33,447 nt of DNA. Source: an uncultured Clostridium sp. (GTDB lineage: Bacteria > Bacillota > Clostridia > TANB77 > CAG-508). The notes below the pieces were generated by a model, which made no database searches, was not told the origin of the DNA, and was given only the letters and a program-made list of their open reading frames with translations. Position 1 is the stretch's first letter. The number at the start of each line of letters is the position of its first letter. The stretch is from the NCBI GenBank assembly GCA_946497695.1, contig CAMMLJ010000021.1, positions 1-33,447 on the forward strand, given 5' to 3'. Below, one piece after another: positions 25,501-33,447 of the stretch. The position numbers were made by a program, and so were the translations under genes.

Positions 25501-26450
25501 GTAAATGTCTTTCCATTTATTGTTGCATAACCTGCAATTTCAAATCCATATGGTACATAAACTTCTTTAATTGTATAATCACCTATTAATACTTCATCTA
25601 ATACTAATAGACCATTTTTATCTGTAGTTCCAGAATATTGTCTTTTTCCGCCACTCCATAATTCATATTTTGCTCCTGGAACACCAACTTTTGGTAAATA
25701 TTTATCCCTTTTATATATTTTTAACTCTATAATTCCTAAAGCTCCTGGAAGCTTAACATAATCTTCTTCAGTGTCTGAATCTGTTTCACTTCCCCAGCAC
25801 TCTAATATCTGGCATTGGCTTGGATCCGAACACCCACGTCCACCATGAGTACCGCCAGTTGCATAACAATGTAATTCATATCTATATTGTGATGTTACAT
25901 TTAATGTTCCACTAACATATACTTTTACATTTTTAATCTCTTTTACCCCTGTTGATTTCTTTACATATATGTAAAAATTTTGCCCACTTCTTATATTGTC
26001 TACACTATAGTTTCCATTACTAGATGACGAATTATTCCTTAATGTTACTGTTCCTTTATCTGTACTAATAACAACTTTTGTTACACTTCCTGTGTAATTT
26101 ACCCTATAAGCACCTATTTGGTAGGTAGTATCATTATATTTCTTCCAACTAACTTTTTTAGTGGGAGAAGAAATACTTGCTCCAGAACCTGTTCTACTTA
26201 TTTCATATAACCATGTTCTAGAAACAACTTGATAGTAATGTGCACCTCCAGAATTAGAACCACACAATGGCTTTTCCCCTTGTTGTGTACAGTTATATGA
26301 TTGTGATGAATCATATTGTATTAAATTATCATATATTATATTAAGCCCTGTTTGACCAACATAATAGGCATATGTTTTTCCAGAACCAAAGAATAAATAA
26401 TAAGCTAACAATATGAGCAAACATATTAGTATTCTTTTTATTACTTTCAT
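22539..26450 (-). CDS. Giant surface protein with SpaA- and SdrD_B-like domains and C-terminal membrane anchor
   Basis: This 1303-aa protein has a signal peptide (1-28, cut probable after TYA). Its N-terminal domain (about 30-230) contains six Cys (54, 63, 195, 207, 213, 218). A SpaA/Cna-B-like domain follows (about 238-310), with Lys in IELKIYKRD and Glu in YTIKEVYVPYGFE as candidates for an isopeptide bond. SdrD_B-like domains lie at about 335-420 (KGKVFLDEKIGKG, DSNGEYEF) and 780-880 (IQGTVFEDTPLQP, NTDGSYTLTG). Two long beta-rich regions lie between and after these. The C-terminus is one membrane segment and KKKVL. There is no LPXTG motif before the anchor. The gene follows the 1657-aa gene after 17 bp with GGGAGGGGAG, so they form an operon and may act together at the surface, perhaps in adhesion. 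Confidence 0.85.
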   Translation of the reverse strand: MKVIKRILICLLILLAYYLFFGSGKTYAYYVGQTGLNIIYDNLIQYDSSQSYNCTQQGEKPLCGSNSGGAHYYQVVSRTWLYEISRTGSGASISSPTKKVSWKKYNDTTYQIGAYRVNYTGSVTKVVISTDKGTVTLRNNSSSSNGNYSVDNIRSGQNFYIYVKKSTGVKEIKNVKVYVSGTLNVTSQYRYELHCYATGGTHGGRGCSDPSQCQILECWGSETDSDTEEDYVKLPGALGIIELKIYKRDKYLPKVGVPGAKYELWSGGKRQYSGTTDKNGLLVLDEVLIGDYTIKEVYVPYGFEIAGYATINGKTFTDLTNMNVDLDDDTSMYVYNESYIDLKGKVFLDEKIGKGNDPPNGYYDSGDKPVPGIEVKLYRADNNQELETAYTDSNGEYEFNHRTKAYNYYIRFKYNGQLYEATTYNETSASVKLRSYATEGLNERRAFNNKFTPVNASHEVPKWDDTTNSEFNIYAYTGPDGPNNIKTYGKNNTTEELDSINLGIKERDIFDMNLRKDLVKVDVSINGKSHTYEYNNQGADLEVNIRGTDIPDYERKLRKTDLEYKANQRYDSDSDKLQVYVTYKIQIKNQSVGKITGYILDLNDYADTSYQLVNSYDENGKAITWYSSGSVSGSGKTYQKIHTTSLENEGITDKKWIFMQYKVSNDTLRELLENGQTTEENFAEIAGYRNTYTDERRDTEGRVMANAGENAGLIDCDSTPDNMNPTSSAVQDFVTQSKTNAYQNLDGTEKTKRSQAVFEDDADSAPGVKLIRDDTERTIQGTVFEDTPLQPKLDNNERIGDGIYQSGENNVNKVNVELICQNNDDVNSLNKLQIRSNTDGSYTLTGYIPGDYLIRFTYGDYTCLVEPQKNEQMYTGQDYKSTIYNESSDMYWYKDTATRKNDAGDDYSRRETVNSYSKDYKYDVATVLNASRTNNPSLLSTLATNTYMTADTADMALEVEYLKDENTAYKVQNVDFGIIERPRTKIVLEKYVSHVKLNATDGTTIFDTNQQTSNLTWVKNNYDRESGNFLSEGRVIGTVDENILYGSTLNVRYTLILRNYSELDYNDQSYYYTGRVSDINSENTIKTTAIIEYVPNSLQYDAELTKQNGKVSFTVDQGNGGAATSSSIESDKLWQIIANRADSIKLPDEYRGTLIEPEAFDEAKDKIDEILLTNLPDETSQYLRHGDYMEMEDILTLTRVIARSEDTTDDEEMQNISEIIRLDIANGRRPYYDDTTSKEVVEIPGNTYPSTLKNIEEVDTGRAEILTFVVPFGANKQITLIIVTIVSLAILVTGIIVIKKKVL

Positions 26451-26467
26451 TTTCTCCCTCCCCTCTA

Positions 26468-29400
26468 TTATCTATATTTCTTAATTATAAATAGTCCTAT
26501 TCCAATTATTGCTAATAATGCGACCATTCCTAAGATATTTAATACTATTCTACCTGTACTTGTTCCTATAATTAATTGTGCATTTGATGTATTATTTTCC
26601 GTATTGCTTTCTTGTATATTATTACCATCTGTTGCATTAATTGTTGCAATATTATTAATTATTCCTAAATTATCATTTGTTAGCTTTATTGTTGCAATTA
26701 GTTTAATTTCTCTTGTTTGTCCTACTTCTACTTCACTTAAATTTGTATAACGAAGTTTTCCGCCTTCTTCATACCAACCACTATTTGATGATGCAGCAAA
26801 ATCTAACTCTTCTGGTAATTCATCTATAATTTCTGATATATATGCTTTAGATTCGCCTAAGTTTGATATTTTAATTGTATATTCTATCATTACTTCAGTT
26901 CCAACTAAATTTTTAGCAGCAACTTCTAATTTTCCTATTCTTGTTCCTTTATCATAACTATAGTTTTGTTGTTTACCTTTTTGATTTACTGTTCTAATTC
27001 TACTAAGTGATTTTTCTATAGAAACATCAAAATTTCCTAATTTTATTAATCCCATATTTATAGAATTAATATTACTATTTGTTATTTCTATTACATCTGT
27101 CATACCAACATATTCTGAATTTTCTCCTATAATAGCTGTTCCAGCAATTGCTTTAGAACTTAATGTATCGCTTACGCCTTCTTGTCTATAGTTTGTTATT
27201 TTATATATATTTCTATCATATTCGAATATAACTATATATCTACCTGCTGGTAACCCATTTAATGTATAACCTGTAGAAGTTGAAGTTGCTTTTATATCTG
27301 CTCCTGTAGAATCTTTTACAACTTCTGATGTATCAGCATTTACAACCATTATTTCATTTCCATCTAACAATTGTTCTGCTGAATCCATCGCTCCATTCTC
27401 ATTACTATCTAGCCATATTGATCCACTAATACTATATGTATTTGACGGGTCTTCTGGATTATTTGGATCATCTGGATCAGTTGTTCCACTTCCATCTCCT
27501 TTAGCATAATGTTTTACTTCATTTGATGTTGCTGATTTTACATATTCTCCATATACTCTTGAAACATTTGTTAATGTTGTATCTTGCTCTATATCTTGTA
27601 CTGTTGCTGTAATTTTAATATTTATTACTCCACTTGGTGGTAGCATCGTAGGTATTGTTAATTCATTCTTTTCTTCATCATAATTTGGTCTTCCCTCTGC
27701 AGTATTTGTAGCAGAAGAATCTCCTTCTTGTGCTAATGTTTTTGATAAATCATAATTTTCATTAATCTCAGTAAAGTCAGTATTACTTCCAGTTCCATTT
27801 ATATATCTGTTATATTCTAATGTATCTGCAATTACTTCTTTAGGAAATGTATCTACTATATAAATTTGTGAATAAATTTTATCACTCTTATTAGTTACCT
27901 TTATATTATATGTAATTTGATCTTCTGCTTTTACTTCTTGATTTTCTGTAGGAGAACTTTTTTCTATTGTTACCTCTGCAGTTTCTATTTCATTTTTTAT
28001 AATATTTGATTTATATGTTTCATTATCTACAAAAGTATTTGCAAAGATATCAATAGAACTATCTATATTATCTAATGTTGTTACTTTTGCTAGAAATTCA
28101 AACTCGGCTTGTTGACCGCTTTTTAAAGTTTTCATATTAAATGTTAATAAATTATTATCATTAACTTCAATTGTTGTATTTGTTTCGTCATCTGTACCAA
28201 GTCCATTAGAAATTACTTTTGGTTCTGTTACTGATATTTCCTTAGGTATTTGTATTGTAGTTGTTAAATCATTTAAGTCTTCATCTATTATGTTATTTAT
28301 TATAAAACTATATGTATATTCATTACGATTAACCATATATGTTCTCTTCATAAAAGATAATTCTGTTTTTATTTTAGCCTTTTTTATGATATTTGTTAAT
28401 TTTTGTGTGCTTTGTTCTATTCCATTTATTTTTAGTATAAAGTTTGTTTCTACAGTTTTAGTTTCTTCATTATCAGCTAAATTTTTTACTCTCAATTCAT
28501 ATTCTATTGTTTGTGTTTCATTAACTTCTAATTTATTTATAACAAGTTGTACAGTCTTTTTATCTGGTTTTTCTGTATATACTCCAATATAATTTCCACC
28601 TGTACTATCTCCATCAGGCTCTGCATATGGACTTTCATTTTTTTCAAGATAAACCAAATTTTCATGTATAGGCATTTCTATTGAGATATTTTCTATACTA
28701 CTTGAACTGTTATTTGTAACATCTACCTTAAAGTTAATAACTTCTTGTTCATGTATTTCCATATTTTCTTGTAATATAGTATCCCCTAATTTAGGTGTAA
28801 TCTGCATATTTATAGAATTTTCAGCTTTAACATTGTTGTTATTAGTAATAATATTATTCGAAATATTAGGTGTTTCAAGTCCTAAGGTTTGTGTACTTTC
28901 TAATTCTTGACCATTAATACTATATTTAACAGTATAAGTAGCATAAGACTTTTGATTTGGTTGTAAATTACTTGGAATTCTTATGTTATACATAAAATCT
29001 AATTTAGCTCCTACAACAATATTACCGTCTAAAACAATTTTATATGATTTTATATTTTCAAAATTGCTTATATTTTCTTGCCAAGAAGAACTATCTTCTG
29101 CAGGTTCGCTTTCTTCTGAATAATAGATTTTTCCATTTATTCCGTTTGTTTTCAAAGCTTCGGTTAATGTTGTATTAAATGTGCTTCCTAAATCTTCTCC
29201 ATTTATTTTTTTATTATTTTCAAAAGGTATTCTTCCTAAAATTCTTACATTGCTCATATCAGACTGATAATTATTAACTAATATAGTATTTATTTGAGCA
29301 TTCTTTTCATTTGACTCAATTGGTAGTTGTCCTATAACTACATTTTCATCCATCGTTCGTTTTGTTTCATTTTCTGCATATCCACTTAGTTCACTTATTG

Positions 29401-31441
29401 TAATCAAACCTGATTTAGCAACTATATTAAATGGTACTTCCATACTATCTTTACCTTGTAAATTATATTCTGTAGCTTTAGCTAAATCATTAGAATAACT
29501 TAATTTTATACTACTAGTTTTAGTTGGTACTGTGTCCTTTAATCTTATTACTGCAGGAATTATTATTTTTGTTCCTTCTTGTATACCTAGTTTATAATTT
29601 GTTTCTTCTCCTGTTAGTTTTAATACTAATACTCTTCCATTTTCCTCTAAACGAGCATATTCAAATTTTAATTCTGTATTATATACTAAAGAAATTTCTC
29701 CAGCATTGATACTTTCTATTTCTTCAGGAATTGTAATTCTTATTTCTGGATTTTTAAATAAATCATATTGATTACTGTTTGTAACTAAATTTAAAGTTAA
29801 ATTAACATTATTGTCTACGAAAGGCATTAATTCTGTATTATCCATTTGTAGGTCTATTTTTGTATATGTTTCATTTAAATTTAATAAGCCTGCATATTGT
29901 TTTGCTATACTAATCTTTTCATCTATTGCATAAAACTCTTTAGTTTGATTTATGTTATAATTTAATTTTGAATCTATTACTTTATAATTTCTTAATTCTA
30001 ATATTCCTTCAACTTGAGGTTTACTAATTTCTATTCTTATATTACTTTGTTGAGTTGGATAAGTTAATTCTAACTCTCCATTAGCATTTTTTTGTGTATT
30101 TTTGTTTATAGTAGCCATTAAACTATTGTTACTATCATATATATTTATATATCCATCATCGCCAAGAACCTTATAGAATAAGTCTTCTTTTATAGCTATA
30201 GATCTAAAATATATTTGATTTGTTGCAAATTCATCTTTGTCTGTAACAAAAGAAGGTAATATAGAATTTACATTAATATTTTCTCCTGAGTCTTTATTGT
30301 TTATATGTAATTTATAATTTAAATTATATCCTGTTTCATTATAATTATCGTAAAGGAAACCTTTATTTATAGTGTCTGTAGTATATATTTCCGCAGATAC
30401 ATTATCCCCTAACTGCTCTGTGGATTCGTAATTATTTGTGCTCTCTTTTGAACTAACTTCTGCCTTTGAATATAATTTTATATCTGCCTTAACATATGTT
30501 GCTAATTGTAATTTATTATTTAATAATTCATTTATATTTTGATCATATATATATGTAACTATATATTCATCTGAAGCATCATAAAAAGCAATTTCTTCAT
30601 TTTGATTAACTGTATTATTTACAGTAATTTCTATATTTCCGGAATTTTGATCATAATTATAATTATTGGTATTAAAATCTTTACCAAATTCATCTCCATT
30701 TGTTGCTTTAGTGCTATTTGCAAATACTCTAACCTCTGAAGGCAATATATTATTAATTTTTGGTGCTGTAACATTTAATTTAGATTGTTCTATTGGGCTT
30801 TTTCTTTCTAATTGTTTTAAATTTATTTGTTGTTGTACTAATGTTTTTTCTCCATAAGGTAAAATATTAGTAATATTTGATAACAATTCAAAATCTGTAT
30901 TTAGATTCCATTTAAGTCTAATTTTAAGCTCTTTTTTTACTTCTATATTTTTTCCATTATCATTTACATATGTTGCTGTCATGATAATAGTTGTTTCTTT
31001 ATCTAAATATTCTAATTTTAAATTATCGTTTTTTTGCATATTTAATGGTATTTCTAATATAGTATTGTTATTTACATCATTTAAATTTATAGAATTATTT
31101 TCCATAAGTTTAATCTTTTCATTTTCTATTTTTTGCATACCAAAATTAGGATCTTTAACATCTATTTGTATATTTGTTAAATATCCTGAATTTACGTTTA
31201 AATCGAACTTTAATTTAGCCATATTTTCGTCTGTTATTTCTGTATTATGTTTTCGTTCTTGATTTTCTTCAAAATAAGCATCAAAAGTTACATTTCTGTT
31301 ATTGGTATTATTTCCTTGCTTTTCTAAGTCATCTGTAGCAGCATAAACATTAGTTGGTATTAGAATAATTTCACTTATTATAATAACCAATATTATTAAA
31401 GCTGCTATTAACTTGTTAGAACTGATATTATTGCCCTTCAT
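26468..31441 (-). CDS. Giant surface protein with DUF11-like repeats, SdrD_B-like domain and C-terminal membrane anchor
   Basis: This 1657-aa protein has a signal peptide (about 1-34, cut probable after NVYA). A long Asn- and Glu-rich beta-type region of about 1100 residues contains repeated CARDB/DUF11-like modules. A clear DUF11-like unit lies near 1150-1200 (ITYNIKVTNKSDKIYSQI), and an SdrD_B-like domain near 1333-1430 with the calcium-loop pattern DSNENGAMDSAE. A last DUF11-like unit lies near 1500-1610 (IEYTIKISNLGES). The C-terminus is one membrane segment followed by KKYR. No LPXTG-type signal precedes the anchor. The ATG has TAGGAGG. It is the first gene of the two-gene operon. The roles known for such architectures are adhesion or surface structure; the ligand cannot be told. 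Confidence 0.85.
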   Translation of the reverse strand: MKGNNISSNKLIAALIILVIIISEIILIPTNVYAATDDLEKQGNNTNNRNVTFDAYFEENQERKHNTEITDENMAKLKFDLNVNSGYLTNIQIDVKDPNFGMQKIENEKIKLMENNSINLNDVNNNTILEIPLNMQKNDNLKLEYLDKETTIIMTATYVNDNGKNIEVKKELKIRLKWNLNTDFELLSNITNILPYGEKTLVQQQINLKQLERKSPIEQSKLNVTAPKINNILPSEVRVFANSTKATNGDEFGKDFNTNNYNYDQNSGNIEITVNNTVNQNEEIAFYDASDEYIVTYIYDQNINELLNNKLQLATYVKADIKLYSKAEVSSKESTNNYESTEQLGDNVSAEIYTTDTINKGFLYDNYNETGYNLNYKLHINNKDSGENINVNSILPSFVTDKDEFATNQIYFRSIAIKEDLFYKVLGDDGYINIYDSNNSLMATINKNTQKNANGELELTYPTQQSNIRIEISKPQVEGILELRNYKVIDSKLNYNINQTKEFYAIDEKISIAKQYAGLLNLNETYTKIDLQMDNTELMPFVDNNVNLTLNLVTNSNQYDLFKNPEIRITIPEEIESINAGEISLVYNTELKFEYARLEENGRVLVLKLTGEETNYKLGIQEGTKIIIPAVIRLKDTVPTKTSSIKLSYSNDLAKATEYNLQGKDSMEVPFNIVAKSGLITISELSGYAENETKRTMDENVVIGQLPIESNEKNAQINTILVNNYQSDMSNVRILGRIPFENNKKINGEDLGSTFNTTLTEALKTNGINGKIYYSEESEPAEDSSSWQENISNFENIKSYKIVLDGNIVVGAKLDFMYNIRIPSNLQPNQKSYATYTVKYSINGQELESTQTLGLETPNISNNIITNNNNVKAENSINMQITPKLGDTILQENMEIHEQEVINFKVDVTNNSSSSIENISIEMPIHENLVYLEKNESPYAEPDGDSTGGNYIGVYTEKPDKKTVQLVINKLEVNETQTIEYELRVKNLADNEETKTVETNFILKINGIEQSTQKLTNIIKKAKIKTELSFMKRTYMVNRNEYTYSFIINNIIDEDLNDLTTTIQIPKEISVTEPKVISNGLGTDDETNTTIEVNDNNLLTFNMKTLKSGQQAEFEFLAKVTTLDNIDSSIDIFANTFVDNETYKSNIIKNEIETAEVTIEKSSPTENQEVKAEDQITYNIKVTNKSDKIYSQIYIVDTFPKEVIADTLEYNRYINGTGSNTDFTEINENYDLSKTLAQEGDSSATNTAEGRPNYDEEKNELTIPTMLPPSGVINIKITATVQDIEQDTTLTNVSRVYGEYVKSATSNEVKHYAKGDGSGTTDPDDPNNPEDPSNTYSISGSIWLDSNENGAMDSAEQLLDGNEIMVVNADTSEVVKDSTGADIKATSTSTGYTLNGLPAGRYIVIFEYDRNIYKITNYRQEGVSDTLSSKAIAGTAIIGENSEYVGMTDVIEITNSNINSINMGLIKLGNFDVSIEKSLSRIRTVNQKGKQQNYSYDKGTRIGKLEVAAKNLVGTEVMIEYTIKISNLGESKAYISEIIDELPEELDFAASSNSGWYEEGGKLRYTNLSEVEVGQTREIKLIATIKLTNDNLGIINNIATINATDGNNIQESNTENNTSNAQLIIGTSTGRIVLNILGMVALLAIIGIGLFIIKKYR

Positions 31442-31526
31442 GTTTCAGCCTCCTAATTTGCAAATATAGTTACTTATTTTCATATAAATCATACTATTTT
31501 ATTATATAATTATAGTCACAACTTTT

Positions 31527-31637
31527 TTACAAGTAAATACGTGCAGTTGGCTGTATTGGATTGATAAGTTTTCTTTCTTTACGGCTCCTCATTTTAGGTT
31601 TTAATATTATTTTTTCTTTACATTTTATTTTTCTCAT
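31527..31637 (-). CDS. Possible 36-aa basic peptide upstream of the surface-protein operon
   Basis: The 308-bp gap between the surface-protein operon and the M23 gene holds one ORF of 36 codons, starting MRKIKCKEKIILKPK and ending QPTARIYL. It is very basic (14 Lys/Arg) and locally higher in GC than the surrounding spacer, but lacks a recognisable ribosome binding site and matches no family I know. It may be chance, a leader peptide or a small real gene. The rest of the gap is AT-rich, with TATAAT-like words near 31500-31515 but no convincing promoter. Confidence 0.2.
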   Translation of the reverse strand: MRKIKCKEKIILKPKMRSRKERKLINPIQPTARIYL

Positions 31638-31685
31638 TATTTTTGCTTTGTAAAACTTATATCAAAAAAGAATTAACAACTACTT

Positions 31686-31720
31686 ACAAAAATAGAGACC
31701 ACAATTATGTAGTCTCTATT
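31686..31720 (-). terminator. Terminator of the M23 peptidase gene
   Basis: AATAGAGACCACA (31691-31703) and TGTAGTCTCTATT (31708-31720) pair with one mismatch. On the minus strand the stem lies 29 bp after the stop codon and is followed by TTTTTG. Confidence 0.7.
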
Positions 31721-31749
31721 AAACTCTTTTTTTATTTATATTAGTAAAT

Positions 31750-33021
31750 CTAAGGTAAATATTTTGCTGGATCAACTCTTTGTGAACCATTTACTCTAAC
31801 TTCGAAATGTAAATGCGCTCCACCCTTAGGGTTGCTTGGTGTTGGTCTTGGGCTTACATTACCAGTATTTCCTACTGTCATTATTTGTTGTCCTTGTGAT
31901 ACTCTTTGTCCTTCTTTTACTAATCTACTTCCTGGTTTTCCATGTGCATATAATGTAATGTTACCATCATCATGTAGTATTGCTATGTATTCTCCATAAC
32001 TTCTATATTTTCCTATTAAATTTCCATTTAAATCGTAGTTTGGAATAGTTCCTGTTAGTGTTTCTGATATAACAACTGTTCCGCTTTTAGCTGCTACTAC
32101 TGGTTTTCCATAATTACCTCCGAAGTCTGCTCCACCATGGCCAGAATATCCGTAAAAACCACATGTTATATTAGATTTACTTAATCCTGGAATTGGGCAT
32201 ATGTAACCTTTTGAGCTAGTACCTGAATTATTATTGCCATTATTTCCTGAGCCACTTCCACTATTCCCATTATTTTTATTGTTGTTATTGTTATTTTTAT
32301 TAGCATTTTCTTTTGCTATTTCTTCAAGTCTCTTATCTATTGCTGCTTTATCTTTTTCAAATTGCGCTAAATCTGCTTGCAAGTCTTTTGCTTCACTATC
32401 TAATTGATCTATATATTTTTCTTTTTCTTGCTTTGTTGCATTTAGTTCTTTTGTCTTTACTTCTTTTTCACTTTTTAATGTTTCTACCTCAGCTTTATCA
32501 TTCTCTAAAGCTTTCTTGGTCTCCTCTATTTGCTTTTGCTCAGTTTGAATTTGTTCTAATAAATCTAAATCATATGAAGCTAATTCTGAAATTAAATAAT
32601 AATTAGAAATAAATTCAGTTAAATTACTAGATGAAAGTAATAAATCTAGGTATGATACACTACCATTTTCATAAATTGTTACTAGCCTTTCATCTAATAA
32701 TTTTGAATTATCTTCATATTTTATTTGTTGTTCTTCTAATTTTTTCTCATTCTCACTTATATTTGTATTTAATGTATCTAATTTGTCATTTAATGAGTCA
32801 ATATCACCTTGGTAATCATCTATTTTGGTTTGAATATCATCCACTTGTTTTTCCGTATCTGTCTTAGTTGTATTTACATCATTTAATTGTTCTTTTGTTT
32901 TATTTATTTTTTCTTGTAAATCTTGTGAATCCTGTGCTGAGGCTCCTAAAGAAGTATTAGTCATAAATATTACTAATACTGTTATAATAACTAATATCCC
33001 TTTTAGCTTTTGTTTCATCAT
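31750..33021 (-). CDS. Secreted M23 peptidoglycan endopeptidase with N-terminal coiled coil
   Basis: This 423-aa protein has a signal peptide (1-29, cut after GASA), a long coiled coil (about 31-235, rich in Glu, Lys and Leu), a low-complexity Asn/Gly/Ser linker (about 240-275) and a C-terminal M23 (LytM) domain (about 280-423). The zinc ligands are visible: His295 and Asp299 in HGGADFGG, and the HLHFEV motif with His403 and His405, so the enzyme should be active. The plan resembles PcsB, CwlO and EnvC, coiled-coil hydrolases controlled by FtsEX that split peptide cross-links during growth or division. No ftsEX is in the window. The ATG has AGGGG. It lies 33 bp downstream of the small gene at 33055-33321 and is probably cotranscribed with it. 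Confidence 0.93.
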   Translation of the reverse strand: MMKQKLKGILVIITVLVIFMTNTSLGASAQDSQDLQEKINKTKEQLNDVNTTKTDTEKQVDDIQTKIDDYQGDIDSLNDKLDTLNTNISENEKKLEEQQIKYEDNSKLLDERLVTIYENGSVSYLDLLLSSSNLTEFISNYYLISELASYDLDLLEQIQTEQKQIEETKKALENDKAEVETLKSEKEVKTKELNATKQEKEKYIDQLDSEAKDLQADLAQFEKDKAAIDKRLEEIAKENANKNNNNNNKNNGNSGSGSGNNGNNNSGTSSKGYICPIPGLSKSNITCGFYGYSGHGGADFGGNYGKPVVAAKSGTVVISETLTGTIPNYDLNGNLIGKYRSYGEYIAILHDDGNITLYAHGKPGSRLVKEGQRVSQGQQIMTVGNTGNVSPRPTPSNPKGGAHLHFEVRVNGSQRVDPAKYLP

Positions 33022-33054
33022 ATAAATTTTCCCCTTTACAAGTATTATATTGCT

Positions 33055-33321
33055 TTATTGCGCCTCTTCTTTTAATATTGCAACTAATAACTCATTTTCT
33101 TGTATTTTAAAATTTTTACCTTTGTATGTGTATTCTTCACCTGTTTTATATACTAAATAACCCGTATTCATCAATTTTTGTGATATTAAGCTTAAAAAGG
33201 TTATCGAATCTTCTTCTGATAAATTTAATTTCATTCTAACTTCATAAAAAGAGAATTTTACAATTTCTCTATTTTGTGCTAGTTTTGCATTTAAGTAATT
33301 ATCTACAAACTCTAACGTCAT
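33055..33321 (-). CDS. Unknown 88-aa protein, possibly winged-helix-like
   Basis: I start this ORF at the ATG at 33321 (MTLEFVDNYL), which has AAAGGAGGAT upstream, rather than at an in-frame ATG 19 codons earlier that lies within the promoter spacer. The product is small and cytoplasmic. Helices about 15-60 followed by a strand pair (TGYLVYKTGEEYTYKGKNF) give a winged-helix-like outline, but there is no family match I can name. It is the first gene of a unit with the M23 peptidase, 33 bp apart. Confidence 0.65.
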   Translation of the reverse strand: MTLEFVDNYLNAKLAQNREIVKFSFYEVRMKLNLSEEDSITFLSLISQKLMNTGYLVYKTGEEYTYKGKNFKIQENELLVAILKEEAQ

Positions 33322-33346
33322 ACAAATCCTCCTTTTATTTTTTTGT

Positions 33347-33375
33347 ATAATATCACATTTTATAGAAAAAAACAA
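33347..33375 (-). promoter_or_regulatory. Promoter of the small gene and M23 peptidase unit
   Basis: On the minus strand TTGTTT (33375-33370) and TATTAT (33352-33347) are 17 bp apart. Just upstream, a short CACTT/AAGTG hairpin followed by a T-run may end a transcript that enters from outside the window. Confidence 0.5.
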
Positions 33376-33447
33376 CACTTCTTAACAAAGTGCAGTAAAA
33401 AAGAGTAAATCTTGATAAAATCAATTTATTCTTTGCTACTGGTAATA

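Noticed and set aside
33322..33378. Extension of the 88-aa protein to the ATG at 33378
   Set aside because: The extra 19 codons overlap the predicted promoter and lack a ribosome binding site, while the inner ATG has AAAGGAGGAT.

Overview
The window is about 33 kb of very AT-rich DNA from a low-GC Gram-positive bacterium (Bacillota, probably Clostridia). The evidence is the codon use (AAA, TTA, ATA), strong AGGAGG-type ribosome binding sites, a SpoVB-like flippase, Tex, a YkpA/YbiT-type ABC-F protein, HD-GYP signalling and large surface proteins with SdrD_B, SpaA and DUF11-like domains. No rRNA, tRNA, CRISPR array or complete transposase was seen.

Layout. (1) Positions 93-420, minus strand: what looks like a type III toxin-antitoxin locus. 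It has a good promoter, two 48-nt tandem repeats with a covarying stem, a terminator, and then a 30-codon ORF in the place of the toxin. (2) 525-4705, plus strand: a membrane-anchored G5/SH3/glucosaminidase wall hydrolase, an unknown membrane-anchored protein, and a SpoVB-like flippase whose start lies in a terminator hairpin. (3) 4689-8158, minus strand: a small unknown protein, an HtrA protease and a long-chain acyl-CoA synthetase. (4) 8230-16766, plus strand, divergent from the synthetase: a one-module NRPS (C-A-T-reductase) whose end overlaps a six-TM histidine kinase. A separate promoter then drives a receiver/HD-GYP response regulator, followed by a DUF975 membrane protein. (5) 16914-22352, minus strand: Tex, an ABC-F ATPase, a small membrane protein and a CorA-type transporter. 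(6) 22539-31441, minus strand: a two-gene operon of giant secreted, C-terminally membrane-anchored surface proteins without an LPXTG motif. (7) 31527-33321, minus strand: a doubtful 36-codon ORF, then a two-gene unit with a coiled-coil M23 peptidase.

How they may work together. The most coherent system is at 6449-15795. The acyl-CoA synthetase could supply an acyl starter to the NRPS, whose terminal reductase should release an N-acyl amino aldehyde or alcohol. The kinase gene overlaps the NRPS gene, and the downstream regulator carries a c-di-GMP phosphodiesterase domain. This suggests that a small lipopeptide-like product is coupled to a phosphorelay and c-di-GMP turnover; the link is inferred from gene arrangement. 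Wall hydrolases, the flippase and the surface proteins make the rest of the window mostly cell-envelope.

Two families of dispersed repeats occur between genes: a REP-like element (GGGATTTGGGGACGTTCC) at four loci, and a nested hairpin (core GTGGTCGAAAT...ATTTCG) at two.
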